DNA of 43,252 nucleotides from Synechococcales cyanobacterium bin59.metabat.ball.084 (GTDB lineage: Bacteria; Cyanobacteriota; Cyanobacteriia; Cyanobacteriales; Chamaesiphonaceae), in NCBI GenBank assembly GCA_013297675.1, contig JAAFHZ010000024.1, forward strand, positions 1 through 43,252, written 5' to 3'. How positions within the stretch are numbered: the stretch's first letter is position 1; every line of letters begins with the position of its first letter. Below the pieces are notes generated by a model. That model was not told the origin of the DNA. It did not search any database and saw nothing but the letters and a program-made list of their open reading frames with translations. Position numbers and translations under genes: made by a program. This document shows, piece after piece, positions 17,325 to 25,447 of the stretch.

Positions 17325-20300
17325 ATGGGTATTCTACCGTCCAAAATCGATCAACCAGCTTCTACCCCAGAGGATCGATCGACTCCAACGTCGATCGGTT
17401 CTGTCCGACCTAACTGGATGGGTACTGCCGCTAAAATCACTGCTGGCTTTTTGGGGTTGGGCTTGTTGGGTTTTATCGGAGCCAGCATTTGGGTTGCCAC
17501 TAACTTATCGCCAACTATCGCCCGCGAACTCACCAAAGCCCTCGATCGACAAGTGGCCATTGGGCCAGTAGAAAATATTGGCTTTAACGAAATTAACTTT
17601 GGAGCCTCTAGTTTAGCGGCCAACCCCGACAGTCCAAATAAAGTAGCCGTCAAAGCGATCAAAATTAGCTTTGATCCTCTGGCAATTTTGTGGCAAAAAA
17701 CCATCAAACCCGCTATTACCCTGGTGGAGCCAGATTTACACCTAGAACAATCTGCCAGCGGGGATTGGTTGCGCTTAAAACTGCCACCCGCTGCACCCAA
17801 CAAACCAGGAGATTTTCGCACCGAAATTCAGGCTCTGCGGGTGCAAAAAGCCCGAGGTACAGTAATTCCTTATCAAGCTAACGGTTTACGACAGCCTATT
17901 GAGTTTCAAAGCACCGATTTCAATGCCAACTTCAACCATCGAGATCAGGCGATCCAACTGATTAACTTTGATGGCAAAAGTCAAATTGGTAAAGACGCCA
18001 AATTAGCTCTGCGGGGTAGCACCTCACCGATCGAGCGCACCATCAATTTAGAGATAGCAGGTCAATCACTCAACGCCAAACAAGTCAGTAACCTGGTCAA
18101 AATTCCGGCGGTAGATTTTCGCAGTGGCATAGTGGGCGGTAATCTCAGCCTCAATATTCAACCAAATAAGCCCCTAGAAATACAGGGTAAAGTCCGCGTA
18201 GATCAAGCCGCTATTCAAGTAATTCAAGTGCCAGAGCTGTTTACTAACACCAGCGGTGACTTGCAAATTTCTTCCCAGGACGTGAAATTAAGCAACGTCT
18301 CTACCTTATATGGTCAGGTGCCGGGACAAATTACTGGCTCGATCGATTTTACTAAAGGCTATGACCTCCGCGCAAAAACTGCTGTTTTGCCAGTGACCAA
18401 GCTCCTAGAAACTCTCAAGATCAAATCTCCGGTGTTTTTGGCAGCACAGTTACAATCTGACCTTACTCTCACCGGGCAGTTGCAGCAGCCGATTTTTGCC
18501 GGTAAAGCCCAAGCCATTGGAGCTGCTCAAGTCGATCGATTAACTATCAATCAATTACAGGGCAATTTTTCCTTGGCAGATGGCAATCTTCAGTTCAATC
18601 AAATTAGCGCCACCCCCACTAGCGGCGGCACGGTTACTGGCAATGGTGCAATCTCGCTCACAGAATCGACTACCCCCACAGTTAACTTCAAGCTGCAAGG
18701 CAACAAGCTGCTAGCTGACGTTTTAGCTCAGTCCTATCAACAAAAACTCCCGATCGCCTTGGGGGTAGTCAACGGCAGCGCCCAAGTTACGGGGCCAGTA
18801 GATCAGATCAAAACCACCGTCCAAGTCCAAGCCCCCCAAGCTACTTATCCGCTCAATGCTCAAGTAGGCATTGCCGCTGATGGGTCAATTACGGTCGATC
18901 GAGCGAAATTTCAACTGGCTGGCCATGATATTACCGGCACAGGCAGCAGCAAACAAGGTCTCTGGCAGGCGCGCCTCCAGGTACCAGCAATACCTAGTCA
19001 GCAATTAGCCGCGATCGCTAAAATCCAAGATTTACCGGCTTTTTTAAAAGGTAATGTTCAAGGTGATCTCCAGCTCAATGGTTCTGTCAACAACAGCGCC
19101 AGCCTGAGTGGTCAAGGACAACTACAGCTCCAAACTGCCGGTGGCCGAGTCTCTGCCACCAACTTTGCCCTGAATCAAGGCAAGTGGCAAGCCGATTTGC
19201 AGACGGCGGGATTAATGCTGGACAAAATTGATCCCCAAATTCCAGGACAACTTACTGGCAAATTTAAGGTGAGCGGTGATACTGCCAACTCTTCACCGGC
19301 AGCGATTACCGCCCTAGGCAATGGAGCCGTAACTCTACCCGATGGCAAAATTACTGGCCAGAATTTATTACTAAGTCAGGGCAAGTGGCGAGGTGATTTT
19401 AGTGCCGAAAGCTTTGATATTTCTAAACTGGCTCCTCAAATCGGCGGCAAACTCAGCGGTAAGTTTCAAGCTAGTGGTGATGCCAGTAAATTTACGCCAG
19501 CCACGATTTCGGCTAGTGGAGCTGGCACCGTTGCCTCAGCCCAGGGTAAAGTTACCGGGCAAAATTTACGATTGCAGGCCGGTAAGTGGCAAGGAGATTT
19601 TAGTAGCGAAAGCTTTAATATTGCGAAGCTGGCTCCCCAAGTAGGCGGTAATCTGAGCGGTAAGTTTCAGGCCAATGGCGACCTAGAGAGCAGCAATCTG
19701 AACAATATTATTGGCAGCGGCTCTGGCCGTCTGCGCCTAGCTGATGGCGAACTAGTCGGTAAAGATCTGCAATTAAGCGGGGGCAATTGGCAAGGTAATC
19801 TAGCAGTAGCAAAAGTACCTTTGGGTAGATTGTCACCCAATATCCCCAAAACTTGGCAAACGGCGCTACTAGATGGCAATTTGCAGGTGGCTGGTTCGAT
19901 CGATCACCCCGAACAAGCTTCAGTACAAGGTGATGCTGCTGTTAAATTGGGCAATGGCCAAATTACAGCCAAAGATATTCAAGTCGGTGCAGGGCGTTGG
20001 CAGGGGTTGGTGACTTTGCAATCGATCGAACTCAATCAGCTATCGCTCCCCCAAAAACTGCCTGCTGGTCAGGTTGATGGTACTTTTCAGTTAGCTGGAT
20101 CATTAGATCAGCCTCAATTAGAAACCGCCACAGGCAGTGGCAAATTGCGCTTGCCAGGAGCTTTACTGGTAGCCAACCAGCTAGAAATCAAGGGTGATGA
20201 ATGGCGGGGTCAGTTTCAAACCAACAATTTGGCCGTGGGACAGTTCGCCAGCTTACCGCCGAATTTGAGGGGGATTCGAGTTAGCAGCAGCTTTGATTTG

Positions 20301-23300
20301 AGCGGTAATCTCAAAAATATTCAACAGGTCGATGGCGGCGGTAGTGGCAGGGTGGTGCTGGGCAACAGTACCGTTGCTCTCCAAAAATGGCAGTTGAACA
20401 AAGGCAATTGGCAGGTGGCTGCTAGCACTACAGGTTTATCTTTGGGTGCTTTGGGTACAGCGGTACCAGATAACTTACAGGGTGGAGTCTTTAAAGGAAA
20501 CGTGGATCTCAGTGGTTCTCTCGCGAAACCGCAGCTTACGGCGATTAGTGGCCAGGCCAGTGGAGAGTTAGCAATTTGGGGTGGTGCTATTGCTGTTGCA
20601 CCCGTGCAAATTGCCGATGGTCGTTGGCAAAGTAGGGCAATTACTGTGCGCAATATTAATTTGGCTAATGTCGCAAACAACAATATTCGGGTGCTAGGAG
20701 GTCGAGTTTCTGGCACGGCACAGGCAACTGGTCGCCTCGATCGATTTGACCTGAAGGATTTGCAAGTAGATAGTAACGTGCAACTCAGTGGGTTGTCACT
20801 CAAGCCCAATTTAGCCGGAGCTATTTCACCTCTACCACCGATCGATCTAGCGGGACCGGCGAAAATTATTAATGGCAAAATTGACATAGATTTAACTGAT
20901 AAGAATAATTCATTATCTATACATTCCGATGATCGAACAGTGAAATTTGCTGGGCGGTTAGCAGACATTCCAGCAGAGAGTCTAGCCAGTGGTCAGTCAA
21001 CGACGATCGAAGCAGAGGGTGAAATTAACAGTAAGCTGTTACGGTTAACGGCTAGAGGTGTGCCGATCGATCTAGTTACCAGCTTTTTACCGCCCTTGCC
21101 CCAAATTAAAAAGCAAGAACTTAAAGGAATTGTGGGTGGTGAGTTAAGCATTGATTTGTCTAATGGTAAGCTTGCTAAAATCGAAGGCACAAATCTATCG
21201 ATCGATAATCCCCAAATCGGTATTCTTAAAGGTGATCGGCTGCAAAGTGGCAGCGTGAGCTATGCTGATGGTACTTTGACTGTGCGGGATGGAATGTTTT
21301 TACGAGATAAGAATATTTACTTAATTGACGGTAGAATTTTTACCAAAGCTCAACAGCCTGAATATCAACTATCAGTTAAAGTCGATAAAGGGAAATTAGC
21401 TGATGTGAGTAATTTGTTTCAGATTTTTTCACTGGATGATGTAATTAATCCTTTTGGTGAGCGGGGCTATGGTCGAGCGACAGATCTGCAAGCAAAAAAA
21501 GTTGGTAGTGATGTACTCACGCTCCAAGATCAAGTCGATCGACTCTCTGAAGTCCGTCGCTTGCAGGGTATTCAAGCTGAAAAAGCCGAAGAAAACCCCC
21601 TGCCCGATCTGCGTAAATTAGATGGTGATTTTCAAGGGACAATCGTAATTAACAATGCGGCAAAGCAGGGCGTTTATGCTAGCTTTGATGTGAACGGTGA
21701 AAACTGGACAGTAGACCAATATAAATTATCTGGAGTTAAGTTGCAGGGACGCTGGCAAAACAATTTGCTGACTATCTCAGATATATCATTAAATTCTACT
21801 AACTCTCAAATCCAGCTCACAGGAGAATTTGCTAGAGATCGACAAAATGCCATTATTAAAGTTAATAATTTTCCGGCAGAACGCTTAAACAAATTGTTTG
21901 GTCTGCCGATCGAAGTAGCTGGGGACGTAGATTTGAAGGCTCAGTTAGGTGGAGCTTTCTTTGATCCTCAACTCTGCGGTAATGTAACTATTGCTAGAGG
22001 CAAACTAAATCAATTTGATGTCCCAGAAATTTATACTGACTTTAATTATAATAATGCTAGGCTCGGATTTAACAGTATTTTTAGAACGAGTATTGCAGCA
22101 GACAATACAAAAGAATTATTGCCAAAAGATATCTGCCGCAACACTATTTCTTTAGCCAGTGGAGAAAATGAACCACTGCGAATTGCTGGCAGTGTGCCTT
22201 ACCAGCTACCTTTTGCCCAAAAGTCTCCCGACAATCAAAACTTTAGTATTAACCTAAAAGTACAAAATAAGGGCATGCAAACTCTATCCACTCTAACCCA
22301 ACAGCAGCTAAATTGGGTAGATGGTGATGGCCAAATCAACGTTTTACTTAAGGGACAGATCGATCGAACAGGCAATCCCAAAAATGTCACGGCTAGAGGT
22401 GATGCCACGATCGCTAATGCTGTTTTACAAGCTGCTGCTTTACCAAGTAATTTGACCGGAGTAAATGGTCAAGTCAGCTTCGATTTAGATCGGGTAAAAG
22501 TTGATAACTTTCAAGGTAAATATGGCAACGGCGAAATTGTTGCTCAAGGCAGTATTGCGATCGAAAAACCATTGGAATTACCAGATCCTCTGACTGTAAA
22601 TCTAGATAAAGTTCAGATTGATCTCAAAGATCAATATCAAGGTGGGGTTTCTGGCCGTTTGTTATTAGGCAACGGTACAATTTTAGCCCCGCGTCTAGGT
22701 GGTGAAATAAAGCTTAGCAATGGCAAGATTTCATTACCCGAAACTCCAGCAGCAGGCAGCGCATCATCTAATCCCCCCAATGATACTGACTCCGCCTTAC
22801 AGTTCAAAAGCTTAGATTTATTATTGGGCGAAAATGTTCAGGTAGAAAAATCACCAATTTTGAGCTTTTTAGCCACCGGCAAAGTGAACTTAAATGGTTC
22901 GATAAACAACCTTCAGCCAGAAGGATTAATTCAGTTAGGGCGTGGACAAATTAATTTGTTTACTACTCGTTTTCGTCTCACTGGTAATGAGAACACTGCC
23001 CGTTTTACACCCGAGCGAGGTGCTGATCCGATCGTTAATTTACAGCTTAGTACTAAGGTTTTAGAAACATCTCGTCTACCCAGTATAAATAGCTCGAATG
23101 AGCGAATTGATATTGATCGTCGTAACTTATTTAGTACCAACTTTGGGGCGGTACAAACGGTACAGGTAGATGCCAAAGTCAACGGAGCTGCATCCCAAGC
23201 CACTAATTTGATCTCTTTAACTAGTACTCCTAGCCGCAGTCAAGATGAGATTTTATTGCTGTTAGGGAATGGTTTAGGCCGCATTTCACCAAATGAAAGT

Positions 23301-23627
23301 GGTCTATTAAATTTTGCTGGCTCTACGGCGATCAATTATGTGCAAGATATTGTGAGTGATTTACTAGGTCTGAGCGACTTTAGGATTTATCCGGCCTTAA
23401 CCACTCAGCAAGGACAAAATAATACTACTTCTACCTTAGGGGTTGCCGCAGAACTGGGGTTAGACTTAAATAAAAATGTTTCGGCTTCGGTGTTTAAAAT
23501 TCTGACCAGCGGCGAAGCACCTCAATATAGCATTAGATACCGGATCAGCGATCGATTGCTGCTGCGGGGGTCTTCTAATTTGTTAAATGAGAGCAGAGCG
23601 ATTTTGGAGTACGAGAACCGATTCTAG
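17325..23627 (+). CDS. TamB/TIC236-like envelope biogenesis protein (DUF490)
   Basis: A 2100-residue protein. One hydrophobic segment near residues 36-58 (KITAGFLGLGLLGFIGASIW) anchors it in the inner membrane. The rest is a long, beta-rich periplasmic chain, ending in a TamB-type C-terminal domain with VDAKVNGAASQATNLISLTS and SQDEILLLLGNGLG. TamB proteins form a hydrophobic beta-taco spanning the periplasm and are linked to outer-membrane protein and lipid transport; the chloroplast relative TIC236 links the two import translocons. The middle carries tandem modules of 67-71 residues beginning G-K/N/R-W-x-G/A. The frame opens at a TTG at 17268, but the ATG at 17325 is the first ATG. The gene lies alone on the plus strand and is the longest in the window. 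No Omp85-family gene is next to it in the window. Confidence 0.93.
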   Translation: MGILPSKIDQPASTPEDRSTPTSIGSVRPNWMGTAAKITAGFLGLGLLGFIGASIWVATNLSPTIARELTKALDRQVAIGPVENIGFNEINFGASSLAANPDSPNKVAVKAIKISFDPLAILWQKTIKPAITLVEPDLHLEQSASGDWLRLKLPPAAPNKPGDFRTEIQALRVQKARGTVIPYQANGLRQPIEFQSTDFNANFNHRDQAIQLINFDGKSQIGKDAKLALRGSTSPIERTINLEIAGQSLNAKQVSNLVKIPAVDFRSGIVGGNLSLNIQPNKPLEIQGKVRVDQAAIQVIQVPELFTNTSGDLQISSQDVKLSNVSTLYGQVPGQITGSIDFTKGYDLRAKTAVLPVTKLLETLKIKSPVFLAAQLQSDLTLTGQLQQPIFAGKAQAIGAAQVDRLTINQLQGNFSLADGNLQFNQISATPTSGGTVTGNGAISLTESTTPTVNFKLQGNKLLADVLAQSYQQKLPIALGVVNGSAQVTGPVDQIKTTVQVQAPQATYPLNAQVGIAADGSITVDRAKFQLAGHDITGTGSSKQGLWQARLQVPAIPSQQLAAIAKIQDLPAFLKGNVQGDLQLNGSVNNSASLSGQGQLQLQTAGGRVSATNFALNQGKWQADLQTAGLMLDKIDPQIPGQLTGKFKVSGDTANSSPAAITALGNGAVTLPDGKITGQNLLLSQGKWRGDFSAESFDISKLAPQIGGKLSGKFQASGDASKFTPATISASGAGTVASAQGKVTGQNLRLQAGKWQGDFSSESFNIAKLAPQVGGNLSGKFQANGDLESSNLNNIIGSGSGRLRLADGELVGKDLQLSGGNWQGNLAVAKVPLGRLSPNIPKTWQTALLDGNLQVAGSIDHPEQASVQGDAAVKLGNGQITAKDIQVGAGRWQGLVTLQSIELNQLSLPQKLPAGQVDGTFQLAGSLDQPQLETATGSGKLRLPGALLVANQLEIKGDEWRGQFQTNNLAVGQFASLPPNLRGIRVSSSFDLSGNLKNIQQVDGGGSGRVVLGNSTVALQKWQLNKGNWQVAASTTGLSLGALGTAVPDNLQGGVFKGNVDLSGSLAKPQLTAISGQASGELAIWGGAIAVAPVQIADGRWQSRAITVRNINLANVANNNIRVLGGRVSGTAQATGRLDRFDLKDLQVDSNVQLSGLSLKPNLAGAISPLPPIDLAGPAKIINGKIDIDLTDKNNSLSIHSDDRTVKFAGRLADIPAESLASGQSTTIEAEGEINSKLLRLTARGVPIDLVTSFLPPLPQIKKQELKGIVGGELSIDLSNGKLAKIEGTNLSIDNPQIGILKGDRLQSGSVSYADGTLTVRDGMFLRDKNIYLIDGRIFTKAQQPEYQLSVKVDKGKLADVSNLFQIFSLDDVINPFGERGYGRATDLQAKKVGSDVLTLQDQVDRLSEVRRLQGIQAEKAEENPLPDLRKLDGDFQGTIVINNAAKQGVYASFDVNGENWTVDQYKLSGVKLQGRWQNNLLTISDISLNSTNSQIQLTGEFARDRQNAIIKVNNFPAERLNKLFGLPIEVAGDVDLKAQLGGAFFDPQLCGNVTIARGKLNQFDVPEIYTDFNYNNARLGFNSIFRTSIAADNTKELLPKDICRNTISLASGENEPLRIAGSVPYQLPFAQKSPDNQNFSINLKVQNKGMQTLSTLTQQQLNWVDGDGQINVLLKGQIDRTGNPKNVTARGDATIANAVLQAAALPSNLTGVNGQVSFDLDRVKVDNFQGKYGNGEIVAQGSIAIEKPLELPDPLTVNLDKVQIDLKDQYQGGVSGRLLLGNGTILAPRLGGEIKLSNGKISLPETPAAGSASSNPPNDTDSALQFKSLDLLLGENVQVEKSPILSFLATGKVNLNGSINNLQPEGLIQLGRGQINLFTTRFRLTGNENTARFTPERGADPIVNLQLSTKVLETSRLPSINSSNERIDIDRRNLFSTNFGAVQTVQVDAKVNGAASQATNLISLTSTPSRSQDEILLLLGNGLGRISPNESGLLNFAGSTAINYVQDIVSDLLGLSDFRIYPALTTQQGQNNTTSTLGVAAELGLDLNKNVSASVFKILTSGEAPQYSIRYRISDRLLLRGSSNLLNESRAILEYENRF
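19179..20640 (+). repeat. Tandem 67-71 residue modules inside the TamB-like gene
   Basis: The module starts G-K-W-Q-A-D-L, G-K-W-R-G-D-F, G-K-W-Q-G-D-F and G-N-W-Q-G-N-L are spaced exactly 201 bases (67 codons) apart. Further starts (GRWQGLV, DEWRGQF, GNWQVAA, GRWQSRA) follow at slightly longer spacing. Each module runs through a K-F-x-x-S/N-G-D turn and a G-K-V/I-T-G-Q-N-L strand. Adjacent copies near 19380-19690 are still close at the DNA level, which points to recent unequal duplication. Confidence 0.8.
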
Positions 23628-23781
23628 ACCCGTCAATCGCGCTCTATATCGGCGAGAATTTTTGCCCAGTACTATTGCTCTAATCGATCGAGCCTTTGAA
23701 GCGTTACAAGACTGCTCGTTAACTGGAAAAAGCAGCCCAGATATCTTATTCTGACTGGTAGGACACCTGAAGGCACTGCTC

Positions 23782-24690
23782 ATGAATATCCCCACAATCA
23801 ATTCTACTTCTGACCAACTGGTAAAGACTCACACCTACAACTGGCAATGGCAAAATCAGAATATTGCGGTGGTTTACGATGTGCAGGGCATTTCTCAGCC
23901 CCAATCACTATTGTTGCTCCCCGCTTTCAGCACGGTTTGTAGCCGTACCGAAATGGCCGAAATTGCCCGTACCTTATCTGCTCACTACCAAGTAACCACC
24001 CTCGATTGGCCGGGATTTGGTGACTCCGGGCGACCTCGGGCATCATATGAACCTGGCTTTTATCAACAATTTTTGACCGATTTTGTGCGTGATTGTCTAC
24101 CTCATCCCAGCAGTATCGTAGCAGCAGGACACACCGCAGGCTATGTACTACAGTTAGCCCAGACTCAGCGGGACTGGTGCGATCGCCTAATTTTAGTTGC
24201 CCCCACCTGGCGCGGTCCGTTACCTGCAATGATGAGCGGCCAAAAACCCTGGTTTAAGTTTTTACGAAGTCTCGTGCGCACTCCGCTGTTGGGGCAAGCT
24301 CTCTATGGCGTTAATACCTCCAAAGGCTTCTTAGACATGATGTATCGTCGCCATGTATATGCCAACCCCGATAGCATTACCCCGGAACTGATTGCAACTA
24401 AACGTCAAATTTCCCAGCAGCCCGGAGCAAGATTTGCCCCAGTGGCTTTTGTGACGGGCGGTTTAGATCCAGTAATCGATCGAGCAAGTTTCCATCAGCT
24501 TTGTCAAAATTTACAAATTTCTGTGATCATCGGTGCCGATAGTCCGCCCAAGTCTTTGGCTGAAATGCGATCGCTAGCCGAATTACCCGGAGTAACCAGT
24601 GTGACTTTGCCAGGAACCTTAGGAATGCATGAAGAATACGCACCCTTGGTAGCCGCAGAAATTAGCAACATGTTGGGAGTGGCCAATTGA
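23782..24690 (+). CDS. Alpha/beta hydrolase with Thr at the nucleophile position
   Basis: A 302-residue alpha/beta-hydrolase-fold protein. Visible elements are LDWPGFGDSGRP after strand 4, the nucleophile elbow AAGHTAGYV (G116 to G120), a late acid in VTGGLDPVID and the histidine in LGMHEEY. The elbow normally reads G-x-S-x-G; here residue 118 is Thr, encoded by ACC. The protein may be a slow or altered hydrolase or a non-enzymatic relative. Conserved elements otherwise look intact, so it is not obviously decaying. A GAAGG sequence lies about 9 bases before the ATG. Its stop overlaps the start of the DUF6816 gene (TGATG), indicating an operon. Confidence 0.85.
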   Translation: MNIPTINSTSDQLVKTHTYNWQWQNQNIAVVYDVQGISQPQSLLLLPAFSTVCSRTEMAEIARTLSAHYQVTTLDWPGFGDSGRPRASYEPGFYQQFLTDFVRDCLPHPSSIVAAGHTAGYVLQLAQTQRDWCDRLILVAPTWRGPLPAMMSGQKPWFKFLRSLVRTPLLGQALYGVNTSKGFLDMMYRRHVYANPDSITPELIATKRQISQQPGARFAPVAFVTGGLDPVIDRASFHQLCQNLQISVIIGADSPPKSLAEMRSLAELPGVTSVTLPGTLGMHEEYAPLVAAEISNMLGVAN

Positions 24691-25436
24691 TGCGCTGGCC
24701 GATAGCAATTTTTTTAGCTTTAGCAATTCTGTGGTTTGCTCCAGAGGCCATGGCCACTAGCTTACCTCAGCGCATTGCCGAATTTCCGCGCTGGTCTTTA
24801 GGAACAGGTTTAATCAGAGAAGGAGATCTAACTTATCCAGACTGGTTTGCCGGAGAATGGACTGCCACTAGTATTTTGCGAGAGCAAGTGGCTCCTTTAG
24901 CACCAGACCTTATGACTCCTGGTTTTGAACAAAATCAAGCAAATATCGATCGGCCTTACAGCTTTCAAGTGCGTTTTGGTTCAGCAACTAACACCGTAGC
25001 TCCAGGGATTACGGTAGCAACCGATAAATCTGTAAAAATCACCAGCGATCGAACATTCAACGGTGAACAGATTGCTAATGCTTACTTGGGAGCCAATGCA
25101 GTCAAGTCTATTCAAACTATTCATCAACCTCGGGTAGTCCAAATCACCCAACTACAGAATGGCACCGAGTTACGATCGACTGTCAGTGGATATTTGAGTG
25201 AATTGCTCGGGGGTGACAGCTTTGCTACTACCGAAATTGACCAACAGGTTTTTCAGGGTAAAACTACTTATTTAAACACAGTAGAGACTACGACTAATTA
25301 CCATTTAATTAATCAGCATCACATTGCTGCTGAGCAAGTGACTGCAATTTATTTGTCACCTCAAGATCCAGATTATTTTAAGGCTTTGCAACGTCCAGTA
25401 GCTCTCTATCGCTACACTTTGGAGTTGAAATCATAG
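24690..25436 (+). CDS. DUF6816-type lumenal protein
   Basis: A 248-residue secreted protein. Residues 1-21 are a Sec signal peptide (MRWPIAIFLALAILWFAPEA, then MAT). The mature part contains LTYPDWFAGEWTATSILREQ, VAPLAPDLMTPGFE and RPYSFQVRFG, matching my memory of DUF6816, a family shared by cyanobacteria and plant chloroplasts (thylakoid lumen). Its molecular role is not established. Start: ATG at 24690, sharing its A with the upstream TGA; a TTG one codon earlier would add one residue. Translation is probably coupled to the hydrolase gene. It converges with the beta-CASP gene 11 bases away. Confidence 0.8.
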   Translation: MRWPIAIFLALAILWFAPEAMATSLPQRIAEFPRWSLGTGLIREGDLTYPDWFAGEWTATSILREQVAPLAPDLMTPGFEQNQANIDRPYSFQVRFGSATNTVAPGITVATDKSVKITSDRTFNGEQIANAYLGANAVKSIQTIHQPRVVQITQLQNGTELRSTVSGYLSELLGGDSFATTEIDQQVFQGKTTYLNTVETTTNYHLINQHHIAAEQVTAIYLSPQDPDYFKALQRPVALYRYTLELKS

Positions 25437-25447
25437 TCAGAAAATTG

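Noticed and set aside
17351-17821. Minus-strand 156-residue frame in the first part of the TamB-like gene
   Set aside because: Overlaps a well-supported gene and shows no family features; shadow frame.
20321-20968. Minus-strand 215-residue frame inside the TamB-like gene
   Set aside because: Long because of codon bias in the repeat-rich gene opposite; Ser/Leu/Pro-rich composition and no motif. The plus-strand protein is clearly the real one.
23583-23801. Minus-strand 72-residue frame between the TamB-like and hydrolase genes
   Set aside because: It overlaps the ends of both flanking genes, has no family features, and its basic, Ser/Arg-rich content is typical of an antisense frame.
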